Positions 23,801 through 37,140 of a stretch of DNA of 64,000 bases are shown one piece after another. The notes below the pieces were generated by a model, which saw nothing but the letters and a program-made list of their open reading frames with translations, was not told where the DNA came from and ran no database searches. The translations under genes were made by a program, and so were the position numbers. The DNA lies in assembly GCF_051014685.1 (NCBI RefSeq), contig NW_027479518.1, forward strand, positions 43,302-107,301, read 5' to 3'. Position 1 is the first letter of the stretch, and each line of letters starts with the position of its first letter. Source of the DNA: Ptiloglossa arizonensis (Eukaryota; Arthropoda; Insecta; Hymenoptera; Colletidae).

Positions 23801-25745
23801 CATCTGAAAGTAGAAACTCGCCCGATTACAACGGTATGCTTACTTTTCGCCTAGGCCGTTCTAGTTATTCGTGTCGAGCATCAGAACTGCGAAAATTTTG
23901 AGTTTCTCAAGCGTTTCTTACCTCCAAACTACCATATCTCGCGAACGGATTGATCAATCCGCAAAATTTCTGTTGCATCTGAAAGTAGAAACTCGCCCGA
24001 TTACAACGGTATGCGCACTTTTCCCCTAGGCCGTTCTAGTTATTCGTGTCGAGCATCAGAACTGCGAAAATTTTGAGTTTCTCAAGCGTTTCTTACATCC
24101 AAACTGCCATATCTCGCGAACGGATTGACCAATCCGCAAAATTTCTGTTGCATCTGAAAGCAGAAACTCGCCCGATTACAACGATATGCGTACTTTTCCC
24201 CTATGCCGTTCTAGTTACTCGTTTCGAACATCAGAACTGCGAAAATTTTGAGTTTCTCAAGCGTTTCTTATTTCCAAACTGCCATTACTCGCGAACGGAT
24301 TGACCAATCCGCAAAATTTCTGTTGCATCTGAATGCAGAAACTCGCCCGATTACAACGGTATGCGAACTTTTCTCCTAGGCCGTTCTAGTTACTCGTTTC
24401 GAGCATCAGAACTGCGAAAATTTTCAGTTTCTCAAGCGTTTCTTATCTCCAAACTGCCATATCTCGCGAACGGATTGATCAATCCGCAAAATTTCTGTTG
24501 CATCTGAAAGTAGAAACTCGCCCGATTACAACGGTATGCTTACTTTTCCCCTAGGCTGTTCTAGTTATTCGTTTCGAGCATCAGAACTGCGAAAATTTTG
24601 AGTTTCTCAAGCGTTTCTTACATCCAAACGGCTATATCTCGCGAACGGATTGACCAATCCGCATGATTTCTGTTGCATCTGAAAGTAGAAACTCGCCCGA
24701 TTACAACGGTATGCGTACTTCTCCCCTAGGCCGTTCTAGTCATTCGTTTCGAGCATCAGAACTGCGAAAATTTTGAGTTTCTCAAGCGTTTCTTACCTCC
24801 AAACTACCATATCTCGCGAAAGGATTCACCAATCCGCAAAATTTCTGTTGCTTCTGAAAGTAGAAACTCGCCCGATTACAACGGTATGCGCACTTTTCCC
24901 CTAGGCCGTTCTAGTTATTCGTTTCGAGGATCAGAACTGCGAAAATTTTGAGTTTCTCAAGCGTTTCTTACATCCAAACGGCCATATCTCGCGAACGGAT
25001 TGACCATTCCGCATGATTTCTGCTGCATCTGAGAGTAGAAACCCGCCCGATTACAACGGTATGCGCACTTTTCCACTAGGCCGTTCTAGTTATTCGTGTC
25101 GAGCATCAGAACTGCGAAAATTTTGAGTTTCTCAAGCGTTTCTTACCTCCAAACTACCATATCTCGCGAACGGATTCACCAATCCGCAAAATTTCTGTTG
25201 CTTCTGAAAGTAGAAACTCGCCCGATTACAACGGTATGCTTACTTCTCCCCTAGGCCGTTGTAGTCATTCTTTTCGAGCATCAGAACTGCGAAAATTTTG
25301 AGTTTCTCAAGTGTTTCTTATCTCCAAACTGCCATATCTCGCGAACGGATTGATCAATCCGCAAAATTTCTGTTGCATCTGAAAGTAGAAACTCGCCCGA
25401 TTACAACGGTATGCGCACTTTTCCCCTAGGCGGTTCTAGTTATTCGTTTCGAGCATCAGAACTGCGAAAATTTTGAGTTTCTCAAGCGTTTCTTACATCC
25501 AAACTGCCATATCTCGCGAACGGATTGACCAATCCGCAAAATTTCTGTTGCATCTGAAAGTAGAAACTCGCCCGATTACAACGGTATTCGCACATTTCCG
25601 CTAGGCGGTTCTAGTTATTCGTTTCGAGCATCAGAACTGCGAAAATTTTGAGTTTCTCAAGCGTTTCTTACATCCAAACTGCCATATCTCGCGAACGGAT
25701 TGACCAATCCGCAAAATTTCTGTTGCATCTGAAAGTAGAAACTCG
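19850..25745 (+). repeat. 19-monomer (3,325 bp) higher-order repeat, two incomplete tandem copies
   Basis: About 19,850-22,420 matches about 23,175-25,745. Shared markers are ACGGCTAT followed by GATTCACC, CAATCTGCAAAATT, TAGATATTCGCTCG, TTCGCCTAGG, GAAACCCGCCC, and ATTCGCACATTTCCGCTAGG. A nested 12-monomer (2,100 bp) spacing links about 20,300-21,040 with 22,400-23,140. The second copy ends at a repeated ATTCGCACATTTCC monomer near 25,745. Confidence 0.8.
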
Positions 25746-27864
25746 CCCGATTACAACGGTATTCGCACATTTCCGCTAGGCGGTTCTAGTTATTCGTTTC
25801 GAGCATCAGAACTGCGAAAATTTTGAGTTTCTCAAGCGTTTCTAACCTCCAAACTACCATATCTCGCGAGCGGATTGACCAATCCGCAAAATTTCTGTTG
25901 CATCTGAAAGTAGAAACTCGCCCGATTACAACGGTAGGTGTAGTTTTCCCCTAGGCCGTTCTAGTTATTCGTTTCGAGCATCAGAACTGCGAAAATTTTG
26001 AGTTTCTCAAGCGTTTCTTACCTCCAAACTGCCATATCTCGCGAACGGATTGATCAATCCGCAAAATTTCTGTTGCATCTGAAAGTAGAAACTCGCCCGA
26101 TTACAACGGTATTCGCACTTTTCCCCTAGTCGGTTCTAGTTATTCGTTTCGAGCATCAGAACTGCGAAAATTTTGAGTTTCTCAAGCGTTTCTTACCTCC
26201 AAACTGCCATATCTCGCGAACGGATTGACCAATCCGCAAAATTTCTGTTGCATCTGAAAGTAGAAACTCGCCCGATTACAACGGTATGCGTACTTTTCCC
26301 CTAGGCCGTTCTTGTTATTCGTTTCGAGCATCAGAACTGCGAAAATTTTGAGTTTCTCAAGCGTTTCTTATCTCCAAACTGCCATATCTCGCGAACGGAT
26401 TGATCAATCCGCAAAATTTCTGTTGCATCTGAAAGTAGAAACTCGCCCGATTACAACGGTATGCGCACTTTTCCCCTAGGCCGTTCTAGTTATTCGTGTC
26501 GAGCATCAGAACTGCGAAAATTTTGAGTTTCTCAAGCGTTTCTTACCTCCAAACTGCCATATCTCGCGAACGGATTGATCAATCCGCAAAATTTCTGTTG
26601 CATCTGAAAGTAGAAACTCGCCCGATTACAACGGAATGCGCACTTTTCCCCTAGGCAGTTCTAGTTATTCGTTTCGAGCATCAGAACTGCGAAAATTTTG
26701 AGTTTCTCAAGCGTTTCTTACCTCCAAACTGCCATATCTCGCGAACGGATTGACCAATCCGCAAAATTTCTATTGCATCTGAAAGTAGAAACTCGCCCGA
26801 TTACAACGGATTGCGCACTTTTCCCCTAGGCAGTTCTAGTTATTCGTTTCTAGCATCAGAACTGCGAAAATTTTGAGTTTCTCAAGCGTTTCTTATTTCC
26901 AAACTGCCATATTTCGCGAACGGATTGACCAATCCGCAAAATTTCTGTTGCATCTGAAAGTAGAAACTCGCCCGTTTACAACGGTATGCGTACTTTTCCC
27001 CTAGGCCGTTCTAGTTATTCGTTTCGAGCATCAGAACTGCGAAAATTTTGAGTTTCTCAAGCGTTTCTTACCTCCAAACTGCCATATCTCGCGAACGGAT
27101 TGACCAATCCGCAAATTTTCTTTTGCATCTGAAAGTAGAAACTCGCCCGATTACAACGGTATTCACACTTTTCCCCTAGGCTGTTCTAGTTGTTCGTTTC
27201 GAGCATCAGAACTGAGCAAATTTTGAGTTTCTCAAGCGTTTCTTACCTCCAAACTGCCATATCTCGCGAACGAATCGACCAATCCGCAAAATTTCTGTTG
27301 CTTCTGAAAGTAGAAACTCGCCCGATTACAACGGTATTCGCACTTCTCCCCTAGGCAGTTCTAGTTATTCGTTTCTAGCATCAGAACTGCGAAAATTTTG
27401 AGTTTCTCAAGCGTTTCTTATTTCCAAACTGCCATATTTCGCGAACGGATTGACCAATCCGCAAAATTTCTGTTGCATCTGAAAGTAGAAACTCGCCCGT
27501 TTACAACGGTATGCGTACTTTTCCCCTAGGCCGTTCTAGTTATTCGTTTCGAGCATCAGAACTGCGAAAATTTTGAGTTTCTCAAGCGTTTCTTACCTCC
27601 AAACTGCCATATCTCGCGAACGGATTGACCAATCCGCAAATTTTCTTTTGCATCTGAAAGTAGAAACTCGCCCGATTACAACGGTATTCACACTTTTCCC
27701 CTAGGCTGTTCTAGTTGTTCGTTTCGAGCATCAGAACTGAGCAAATTTTGAGTTTCTCAAGCGTTTCTTACCTCCAAACTGCCATATCTCGCGAACGAAT
27801 CGACCAATCCGCAAAATTTCTGTTGCTTCTGAAAGTAGAAACTCGCCCGATTACAACGGTATTC
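25746..27864 (+). repeat. Transition mosaic with a 3-monomer (525 bp) tandem duplication
   Basis: About 26,830-27,354 and 27,355-27,879 share GCAGTTCTAG, TTTCTAGCATC, CCATATTTCGCG, CCCGTTTACAACGG, TTTTCTTTTGC, TAGTTGTTCG, and GAATCGACC. The same series reappears once near 46,980-47,470. Most other monomers here are single, poorly ordered variants. Confidence 0.75.
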
Positions 27865-29960
27865 GCACTTTTCCCCTAGGCCGTTCTAGTTATTCGTGTC
27901 GAGCATCAGAACTGCGAAAATTTTGAGTTTCTCAAGCGTTTCTTATCTCCAAACTGCCATATCTCGCGAACGGATTGATCAATCCGCAAAATTTCTGTTG
28001 CATCTGAAAGTAGATATTCGCTCGATTACAACGATATGCGCACTTTTCCCCTAGGCGGTTCTAGTTATTCGTTTCGAGCATCAGAACTGCGAAAATTTTG
28101 AGTTTCTCAAGCGTTTCTTACCTCCAAACTGCCATATCTCGCGAACGGATTGACCAATCCGCAAAATTTCTGTTGCATCTGAAAGTAGAAACTCGCCCGA
28201 TTACAACGGTATGCGTAGTTTTCCCCTAGGCCGTTCTTGTTATTCGTTTCGAGCATCAGAACTGCGAAAATTCTGAGTTTCTCAAGCGTTTCTTATCTCC
28301 AAACTGCCATATCTCGCGAACGGATTGATCAATCCGCAAAATTTCTGTTGCATCTGAAAGTAGAAACTCGCCCGATTACAACGGTATGCGCACTTTTCCC
28401 ATATGCCGTTCTAGTTACTCGTTTCGAGCATCAGAACTGCGAAGATTTTGAGTTTCTCAAGCGTTTCTTACCTCCAAACTGCCATATCTCGCGAACGGAT
28501 AGACCAATCCGCAAAATTTCTATTGCATCTGAAAGTAGAAACTCGCCCGATTACAACGGTATATGTAGTTTTCCCCTAGGCCGTTCCAGTTATTCGTTTC
28601 GAGCATCAGAACTGCGAAAATTTTGAGTTTCTCAAGCGTTTCTTACCTCCAAACTGCCATATCTCGCGAACGCATTGACCAATCCGCAAAATTTCTGTTG
28701 CATCTGAAAGTAGAAAGTGGCCCGATTACAACGGTATGTGTACTTTTCCCCTAGGCCGTTCTAGTTATTCGTTTCGAGCATCAGAACTGAGCAAATTTTG
28801 AGTTTCACAAGCGTTTCTTACCTCCAAACTGCCATATCTCGCGAACGGATCGACCAATCCGCAAAATTTCTGTTGTTTCTGAAAGTAGAAACTCGCCCGA
28901 TTACAACGGTATGCGTACTTCTCCCCTGGGCCGTTGTAGTCATTCGTTTCGAGCATCAGAACTGCGAAAATTTTGAGTTTCTCAAGCGTTTCTTATCTCC
29001 AAACTGCCATATCTCGCGAACGGATTGATCAATCCGCAAAATTTCTGTTGCATCTGAAAGTAGATACTCGCTCGATTACAACGGTATGCGCACTTTTCCC
29101 CTAGGCGGTTCTAGTTATTCGTGTCGAGCATCAGAACGGCGAAAATTTTGAGTTTCTCAAGCGTTTCTTATCTCCAAACTGCCATATCTCGCGAACGGAT
29201 TGACCAATCCGCAAAATTTCTGTTGCATCTGAAAGTAGTAACTCGCCCGATTACAACGGTAGGTGTAGTTTTCCCCTAGGCCGTTCTAGTTATTCGTTTC
29301 GAGCATCAGAACTGCGAAAATTTTGAGTTTCTCAAGCGTTTCTTACCTCCAAACTACCATATCTCGCGAACGGATTCACCAATCCGCAAAATTTCTGTTG
29401 CATCTGAAAGTAGAAACTCGCCCGATTACAACGGTATGCGCACTTTTCCCCTAGGCGGTTCTAGTTATTCGTTTCGAGCATCAGAACTGCGAAAATTTTG
29501 AGTTTCTCAAGCGTTTCTTACCTCCAAACTTCCATATCTCGCGAACGGATTGACCAATCCGCAAAATTTCTGTTGCATCTGAAAGTAGAAGCTCGCCCGA
29601 TTACAACGGTAGGTGTAGTTTTCCCCTAGGCCGTTCTAGTTATTCGTTTCGAGCATCAGAACTGCGAAAATTTTGAGTTTCTCAAGCGTTTCTTACCTCC
29701 AAACTGCCATATCTCGCGAACGGATTGACCAATCCGCAAAATTTCTGTTGCATCTGAAAGTAGAAACTCGCCCGATTACAACGGTATGCGTACTTTTCCC
29801 CTATGCCGTTCTAGTTACTCGTTTCGAGCCTCAGAACTGCGAAAATTTTGAGTTTCTCAAGCGTTTCTTATTTCCAAACTGCCATATCTCGCGAACGGAT
29901 TGATCAATCCGCAAAATTTCTGTTGCATCTGAAAGTAGAAACTCGCCCGATTACAACGGT
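27865..29960 (+). repeat. Recurrent 2-3 kb block, copy 1 (truncated)
   Basis: This block recurs at about 37,140 (offset 9,275 bp, 53 monomers), 43,450 (a further 6,310 bp) and 47,475 (a further 4,025 bp, 23 monomers). Markers in order: GTATGCGTAGTTTTC with TTCTTGTT, TTCCCATATG, GAAGATTTTG, GGATAGACCAATCC, TAGAAAGTGGCC, GAGTTTCACAAGCG, CCCCTGGGCC, GAACGGCGAAAA, TAGTAACTCG. This copy stops matching near 29,965, where it reads GCACCTTTCC. Confidence 0.85.
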
Positions 29961-32900
29961 ATTCGCACCTTTCCCCTAGGCCGTTCTAGTTATTCGTGTC
30001 GAGCATCAGAACTGCGAAAATTTTGAGTTTCTCAAGCGTTTCTTATTTCCAAACTGCCATATCTCGCGAACGGATTGATCAATCCGCAAAATTTCTGTTG
30101 CATCTGAAAGTAGAAACTCGCCCGATTACAACGGTATTCGCACTTTTCCCCTAGGCCGTTCTAGTTATTCGTGTCGAGCATCAGAACTGCGAAAATTTTG
30201 AGTTTCTCAAGCGTTTCTTATCTCCAAACTGCCATATCTCGCGAACGGATTGATCAATCCGCAAAATTTCTGTTGCATCTGAAAGTAGATATTCGCTCGA
30301 TTACAACGGTATGCGCACTTTTCCCCTAGGCGGTTCTAGTTATTCGTTTCGAGCATCAGAACTGCGAAAATTTTGAGTTTCTCAAGCGTTTCTTACTTCC
30401 AAACTGCCATATCTCGCGAACGGATTGACCAATCCGCAAAATTTCTGTTGCATCTGAAAGTAGAAACTCGCCCGATTACAACGGTATGCGTACTTTTCCC
30501 CTAGGCCGTTCTTGTTATTCGTTTCGAGCATCAGAACTGCGAAAATTTTGAGTTTCTCAAGCGTTTCTTATCTCCAAACTGCCATATCTCGCGAACGGAT
30601 TGATCAATCCGCAAAATTTCTGTTGCATCTGAAAGTAGAAACTCGCCCGATTACAACGGTATGCGCACTTTTCCCCTAGGCCGTTCTAGTTATTCGTGTC
30701 GAGCATCAGAACTGCGAAAATTTTGAGTTTCTCAAGCGTTTCTTACCTCCAAACTACCATATCTCGCGAACGGATTCACCAATCCGCAAAATTTCTGTTG
30801 CTTCTGAAAGTAGAAACTCGCCCGATTACAACGGTATGCGTACTTCTCCCCTAGGCCGTTGTAGTCATTCGTTTCGAGCATCAGAACTGCGAAAATTTTG
30901 AGTTTCTCAAGCGTTTCTTATCTCCAAACTGCCATATCTCGCGAACGGATTGATCAATCCGCAAAATTTCTGTTGCATCTGAAAGTAGAAACTCGCCCGA
31001 TTACAACGGTATTCGCTCTTTTCCGCTAGGCGGTTCTAGTTATTCGTTTCGAGCATCAGAACTGCGAATATTTTGAGTTTCTCAAGCGTTTCTTACCTCC
31101 AAACTTCCATATCTCGCGGACGGATTGACCAATCCGCAAAATTTCTGTTGCATCTGAAAGTAGAAACTCGCCCGATTACAACGGTATGCGCACTTTTCCC
31201 CTAGGCGGTTCTAGTTATTCGTTTCGAGCATCAGAACTGCGAAAATTTTGAGTTTCTCAAGCGTTTCTTACCTCCAAACTGCCATATCTCGCGAACGGAT
31301 TGACCAATCCGCAAAATTTCTATTGCGTCTGAAACTAGAAACTCGCCCGATTACAACGGTATGTGTAGTTTTCCCCTAGGCCGTTCCAGTTATTCGTTTC
31401 GAGCATCAGAACTGCGAAAATTTTGAGTTTCTCAAGCGTTTCTTATCTCCAAACTGCCATATCTCGCGAACGGATTGATCAATCCGCAAAATTTCTGTTG
31501 CATCTGAAAGTAGAAACTCGCCCGATTACAACGGTATTCGCACTTTTCCGCTAGGCGGTTCTAGTTATTCGTTTCGAGCATCAGAACTGCGAATATTTTG
31601 AGTTTCTCAAGCGTTTCTTACCTCCAAACTTCCATATCTCGCGAACGGATTGACCAATCCGCAAAATTTCTGTTGCATCTGAAAGTAGAAACTCGCCCGA
31701 TTACAACGGTATGCGCACTTTTCCCCTAGGCGGTTCTAGTTATTCGTTTCGAGCATCAGAACTGCTAAAATTTTGAGTTTATCAAGCGTTTCTTACCTCC
31801 AAACTACCATATCTCGCGAACGGATTGACCAATCCGCAAAATTTCTGTTGCATCTGAAAGTAGAAACTCGCCCGATTACAACGGTATGCGTACTTTTCCC
31901 CTATGCCGTTCTAGTTACTCGTTTCGAGCCTCAGAACTGCGAAAATTTTGAGTTTCTCAAGCGTTTCTTATTTCCAAACTGCCATATCTCGCGAACGGAT
32001 TGATCAATCCGCAAAATTTCTGTTGCATCTGAAAGTAGAAACTCGCCCGATTACAACGGTATTCGCACCTTTCCCCTAGGCCGTTCTAGTTATTCGTGTC
32101 GAGCATCAGAACTGCGAAAATTTTGAGTTTCTCAAGCGTTTCTTGTCTCCAAACTGCCATATCTCGCGAACGGATTGATCAATCCGCAAAATTTCTGTTG
32201 CATCTGAAAGTAGATATTCGCTCGATTACAACGGTATGCGCACTTTTCCCCTAGGCGGTTCTAGTTATTCGTTTCGAGCATCAGAACTGCGAAAATTTTG
32301 AGTTTCTCAAGCGTTTCTTACTTCCAAACTGCCATATCTCGCGAACGGATTGACCAATCCGCAAAATTTCTGTTGCATCTGAAAGTAGAATCTCGCCCGA
32401 TTACAACGGTATGTGTAGTTTTCCCCTAGGCCGTTCTAGTTATTCGTTTCGAGCATCAGAACTGCGAAAATTTTGAGTTTCTCAAGCGTTTCTTACCTCC
32501 AAACTACCATATCTCGCGAACGGATTCACCAATCCGCAAAATTTCTGTTGCATCTGAAAGTAGAAACTCGCCCGATTACAACGGTATGCGCACTTTTCCC
32601 CTAGGCGGTTCTAGTTATTCGTTTCGAGCATCAGAACTGCGAAAATTTTGAGTTTCTCAAGCGTTTCTTACCTCCAAACTTCCATATCTCGCGAACGGAT
32701 TGACCAATCCGCAAAATTTCTGTTGCATCTGAAAGTAGAAGCTCGCCCGATTACAACGGTAGGTGTAGTTTTCCCCTAGGCCGTTCTAGTTATTCGTTTC
32801 GAGCATCAGAACTGCGAAAATTTTGAGTTTCTCAAGCGTTTCTTACCTCCAAACTGCCATATCTCGCGAACGGATTGACCAATCCGCAAAATTTCTGTTG

Positions 32901-33594
32901 CATCTGAAAGTAGAAACTCGCCCGATTACAACGGTATGCGTACTTTTCCCCTATGCCGTTCTACTTACTCGTTTCGAGCCTCAGAACTGCGAAAATTTTG
33001 AGTTTCTCAAGCGTTTCTTATTTCCAAACTGCCATATCTCGCGAACGGATTGATCAATCCGCAAAATTTCTGTTGCATCTGAAAGTAGAAACTCGCCCGA
33101 TTACAACGGTATGCGCACTTTTCCCCTAGGCGGTTCTAGTTATTCGTTTCGAGCATCAGAACTGCGAAAATTTTGAGTTTCTCAAGCGTTTCTTACCTCC
33201 AAACTTCCATATCTCGCGAACGGATTGACCAATCCGCAAAATTTCTGTTGCATCTGAAAGTAGAAGCTCGCCCGATTACAACGGTAGGTGTAGTTTTCCC
33301 CTAGGCCGTTCTAGTTATTCGTTTCGAGCATCAGAACTGCGAAAATTTTGAGTTTCTCAAGCGTTTCTTACCTCCAAACTGCCATATCTCGCGAACGGAT
33401 TGACCAATCCGCAAAATTTCTGTTGCATCTGAAAGTAGAAACTCGCCCGATTACAACGGTATGCGTACTTTTCCCCTATGCCGTTCTACTTACTCGTTTC
33501 GAGCCTCAGAACTGCGAAAATTTTGAGTTTCTCAAGCGTTTCTTATTTCCAAACTGCCATATCTCGCGAACGGATTGATCAATCCGCAAAATTT
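29961..33594 (+). repeat. Mosaic with one 10-monomer HOR copy and a 3-monomer (525 bp) duplication
   Basis: About 30,040-31,820 is a copy of a 10-monomer (1,750 bp) unit marked by ATTCGCTCTTTTCCGC, GAATATTTTG, CTCGCGGACGG, TATTGCGTCTGAAACTAG, and GAGTTTATCAAG. About 32,545-33,069 and 33,070-33,594 are a direct 525-bp duplication that shares TAGAAGCTCG, CTACTTACTCG and GAGCCTCAG. A related stretch lies at 29,430-29,930. Confidence 0.75.
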
Positions 33595-36500
33595 CTGTTG
33601 CATCTGAAAGTAGAAACTCGCCCGATTACAACGGTATTCGCACTTTTCCCCTAGGCCGTTCTAGTTATTCGTGTCGAGCATCAGAACTGCGAAAATTTTG
33701 AGTTTCTCAAGCGTTTCTTATCTCCAAACTGCCATATCTCGCGAACGGATTGATCAATCCGCAAAATTTCTGTTGCATCTGAAAGTAGATATTCGCTCGA
33801 TTACAACGGTATGCGCACTTTTCCCCTAGGCGGTTCTAGTTATTCGTTTCGAGCATCAGAACTGCGAAAATTTTGAGTTTCTCAAGCGTTTCTTACTTCC
33901 AAACTGCCATATCTCGCGAACGGATTGACCAATCCGCAAAATTTCTGTTGCATCTGAAAGTAGAAACTCGCCCGATTACAACGGTATGCGTACTTTTCCC
34001 CTAGGCCGTTCTTGTTATTCGTTTCGAGCATCAGAACTGCGAAAATTTTGAGTTTCTCAAGCGTTTCTTATCTCCAAACTGCCATATCTCGCGAACGGAT
34101 TGATCAATCCGCAAAATTTCTGTTGCATCTGAAAGTAGAAACTCGCCCGATTACAACGGTATGCGCACTTTTCCCCTAGGCCGTTCTAGTTATTCGTGTC
34201 GAGCATCAGAACTGCGAAAATTTTGAGTTTCTCAAGCGTTTCTTACCTCCAAACTACCATATCTCGCGAACGGATTCACCAATCCGCAAAATTTCTGTTG
34301 CTTCTGAAAGTAGAAACTCGCCCGATTACAACGGTATGCGTACTTCTCCCCTAGGCCGTTGTAGTCATTCGTTTCGAGCATCAGAACTGCGAAAATTTTG
34401 AGTTTCTCAAGCGTTTCTTATCTCCAAACTGCCATATCTCGCGAACGGATTGATCAATCCGCAAAATTTCTGTTGCATCTGAAAGTAGAAACTCGCCCGA
34501 TTACAACGGTATTCGCTCTTTTCCGCTAGGCGGTTCTAGTTATTCGTTTCGAGCATCAGAACTGCGAATATTTTGAGTTTCTCAAGCGTTTCTTACCTCC
34601 AAACTTCCATATCTCGCGGACGGATTGACCAATCCGCAAAATTTCTGTTGCATCTGAAAGTAGAAACTCGCCCGATTACAACGGTATGCGCACTTTTCCC
34701 CTAGGCGGTTCTAGTTATTCGTTTCGAGCATCAGAACTGCGAAAATTTTGAGTTTCTCAAGCGTTTCTTACCTCCAAACTGCCATATCTCGCGAACGGAT
34801 TGACCAATCCGCAAAATTTCTATTGCGTCTGAAACTAGAAACTCGCCCGATTACAACGGTATGTGTAGTTTTCCCCTAGGCCGTTCCAGTTATTCGTTTC
34901 GAGCATCAGAACTGCGAAAATTTTGAGTTTCTCAAGCGTTTCTTATCTCCAAACTGCCATATCTCGCGAACGGATTGATCAATCCGCAAAATTTCTGTTG
35001 CATCTGAAAGTAGAAGCTCGCCCGATTACAACGGTATTCGCACTTTTCCGCTAGGCGGTTCTAGTTATTCGTTTCGAGCATCAGAACTGCGAATATTTTG
35101 AGTTTCTCAAGCGTTTCTTACCTCCAAACTTCCATATCTCGCGAACGGATTGACCAATCCGCAAAATTTCTGTTGCATCTGAAAGTAGAAACTCGCCCGA
35201 TTACAACGGTATGCGCACTTTTCCCCTAGGCGGTTCTAGTTATTCGTTTCGAGCATCAGAACTGCTAAAATTTTGAGTTTATCAAGCGTTTCTTACCTCC
35301 AAACTACCATATCTCGCGAACGGATTCACCAATCCGCAAAATTTCTGTTGCATCTGAAAGTAGAAACTCGCCCGATTACAACGGTATTCGCACTTTTCCC
35401 CTAGGCCGTTCTAGTTATTCGTGTCGAGCATCAGAACTGCGAAAATTTTGAGTTTCTCAAGCGTTTCTTATCTCCAAACTGCCATATCTCGCGAACGGAT
35501 TGATCAATCCGCAAAATTTCTGTTGCAACTGAAAGTAGATATTCGCTCGATTACAACGATATGCGCACTTTTCCCCTAGGCGGTTCTAGTTATTCGTTTC
35601 GAGCATCAGAACTGCGAAAATTTTGAGTTTCTCAAGCGTTTCTTACCTCCAAACTGCCATATCTCGCGAACGGATTGACCAATCCGCAAAATTTCTGTTG
35701 CATCTGAAAGTAGAAACTCGCCCGATTACAACGGTATGCGTAGTTTTCCCCTAGGCCGTTCTTGTTATTCGTTTCGAGCATCAGAACTGCGAAAATTTTG
35801 AGTTTCTCAAGCGTTTCTTATCTCCAAACTGCCATATCTCGCGAACGGATTGATCAATCCGCAAAATTTCTGTTGCATCTGAAAGTAGAAACTCGCCCGA
35901 TTACAACGGTATGCGCACTTTTCCCCTAGGCCGTTCTAGTTATTCGTGTCGAGCATCAGAACTGCGAAAATTTTGAGTTTCTCAAGCGTTTCTTACCTCC
36001 AAACTACCATATCTCGCGAACGGATTCACCAATCCGCAAAATTTCTGTTGCTTCTGAAAGTAGAAACTCGCCCGATTACAACGGTATGCGTACTTCTCCC
36101 CTAGGCCGTTGTAGTCATTCGTTTCGAGCATCAGAACTGCGAAAATTTTGAGTTTCTCAAGCGTTTCTTATCTCCAAACTGCCATATCTCGCGAACGGAT
36201 TGATCAATCCGCAAAATTTCTGTTGCATCTGAAAGTAGAAACTCGCCCGATTACAACGGTATTCGCTCTTTTCCGCTAGGCGGTTCTAGTTATTCGTTTC
36301 GAGCATCAGAACTGCGAATATTTTGAGTTTCTCAAGCGTTTCTTACCTCCAAACTTCCATATCTCGCGGACGGATTGACCAATCCGCAAAATTTCTGTTG
36401 CATCTGAAAGTAGAAACTCGCCCGATTACAACGGTATGCGCACTTTTCCCCTAGGCGGTTCTAGTTATTCGTTTCGAGCATCAGAACTGCGAAAATTTTG

Positions 36501-37140
36501 AGTTTCTCAAGCGTTTCTTACCTCCAAACTGCCATATCTCGCGAACGGATTGACCAATCCGCAAAATTTCTATTGCGTCTGAAACTAGAAACTCGCCCGA
36601 TTACAACGGTATGTGTAGTTTTCCCCTAGGCCGTTCCAGTTATTCGTTTCGAGCATCAGAACTGCGAAAATTTTGAGTTTCTCAAGCGTTTCTTATCTCC
36701 AAACTGCCATATCTCGCGAACGGATTGATCAATCCGCAAAATTTCTGTTGCATCTGAAAGTAGAAGCTCGCCCGATTACAACGGTATTCGCACTTTTCCG
36801 CTAGGCGGTTCTAGTTATTCGTTTCGAGCATCAGAACTGCGAATATTTTGAGTTTCTCAAGCGTTTCTTACCTCCAAACTTCCATATCTCGCGAACGGAT
36901 TGACCAATCCGCAAAATTTCTGTTGCATCTGAAAGTAGAAACTCGCCCGATTACAACGGTATGCGCACTTTTCCCCTAGGCGGTTCTAGTTATTCGTTTC
37001 GAGCATCAGAACTGCTAAAATTTTGAGTTTATCAAGCGTTTCTTACCTCCAAACTACCATATCTCGCGAACGGATTCACCAATCCGCAAAATTTCTGTTG
37101 CATCTGAAAGTAGAAACTCGCCCGATTACAACGGTATTCG
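33540..37140 (+). repeat. 10-monomer (1,750 bp) higher-order repeat, two tandem copies
   Basis: About 33,640-35,390 and 35,391-37,140 align at 1,750 bp; the ATTCGCTCTTTTCC marker lies at 34,511 and 36,261. The first also matches 30,040-31,820 at 3,500 bp. Partial further copies appear at about 42,060-43,440, 52,020-53,150 and 55,520-56,650, the last two without the ATTCGCTC variant. Confidence 0.8.

Noticed and set aside
28237..28626. 129-codon open frame, repeated at 37,512, 43,822 and 47,847
   Set aside because: It crosses more than two satellite monomers. It is open only because a few variants remove the stops usually present. The same peptide words (SRERI, ISRTD) recur as the 175-bp unit rotates through the frames, and the copies track the HOR block rather than any coding constraint.
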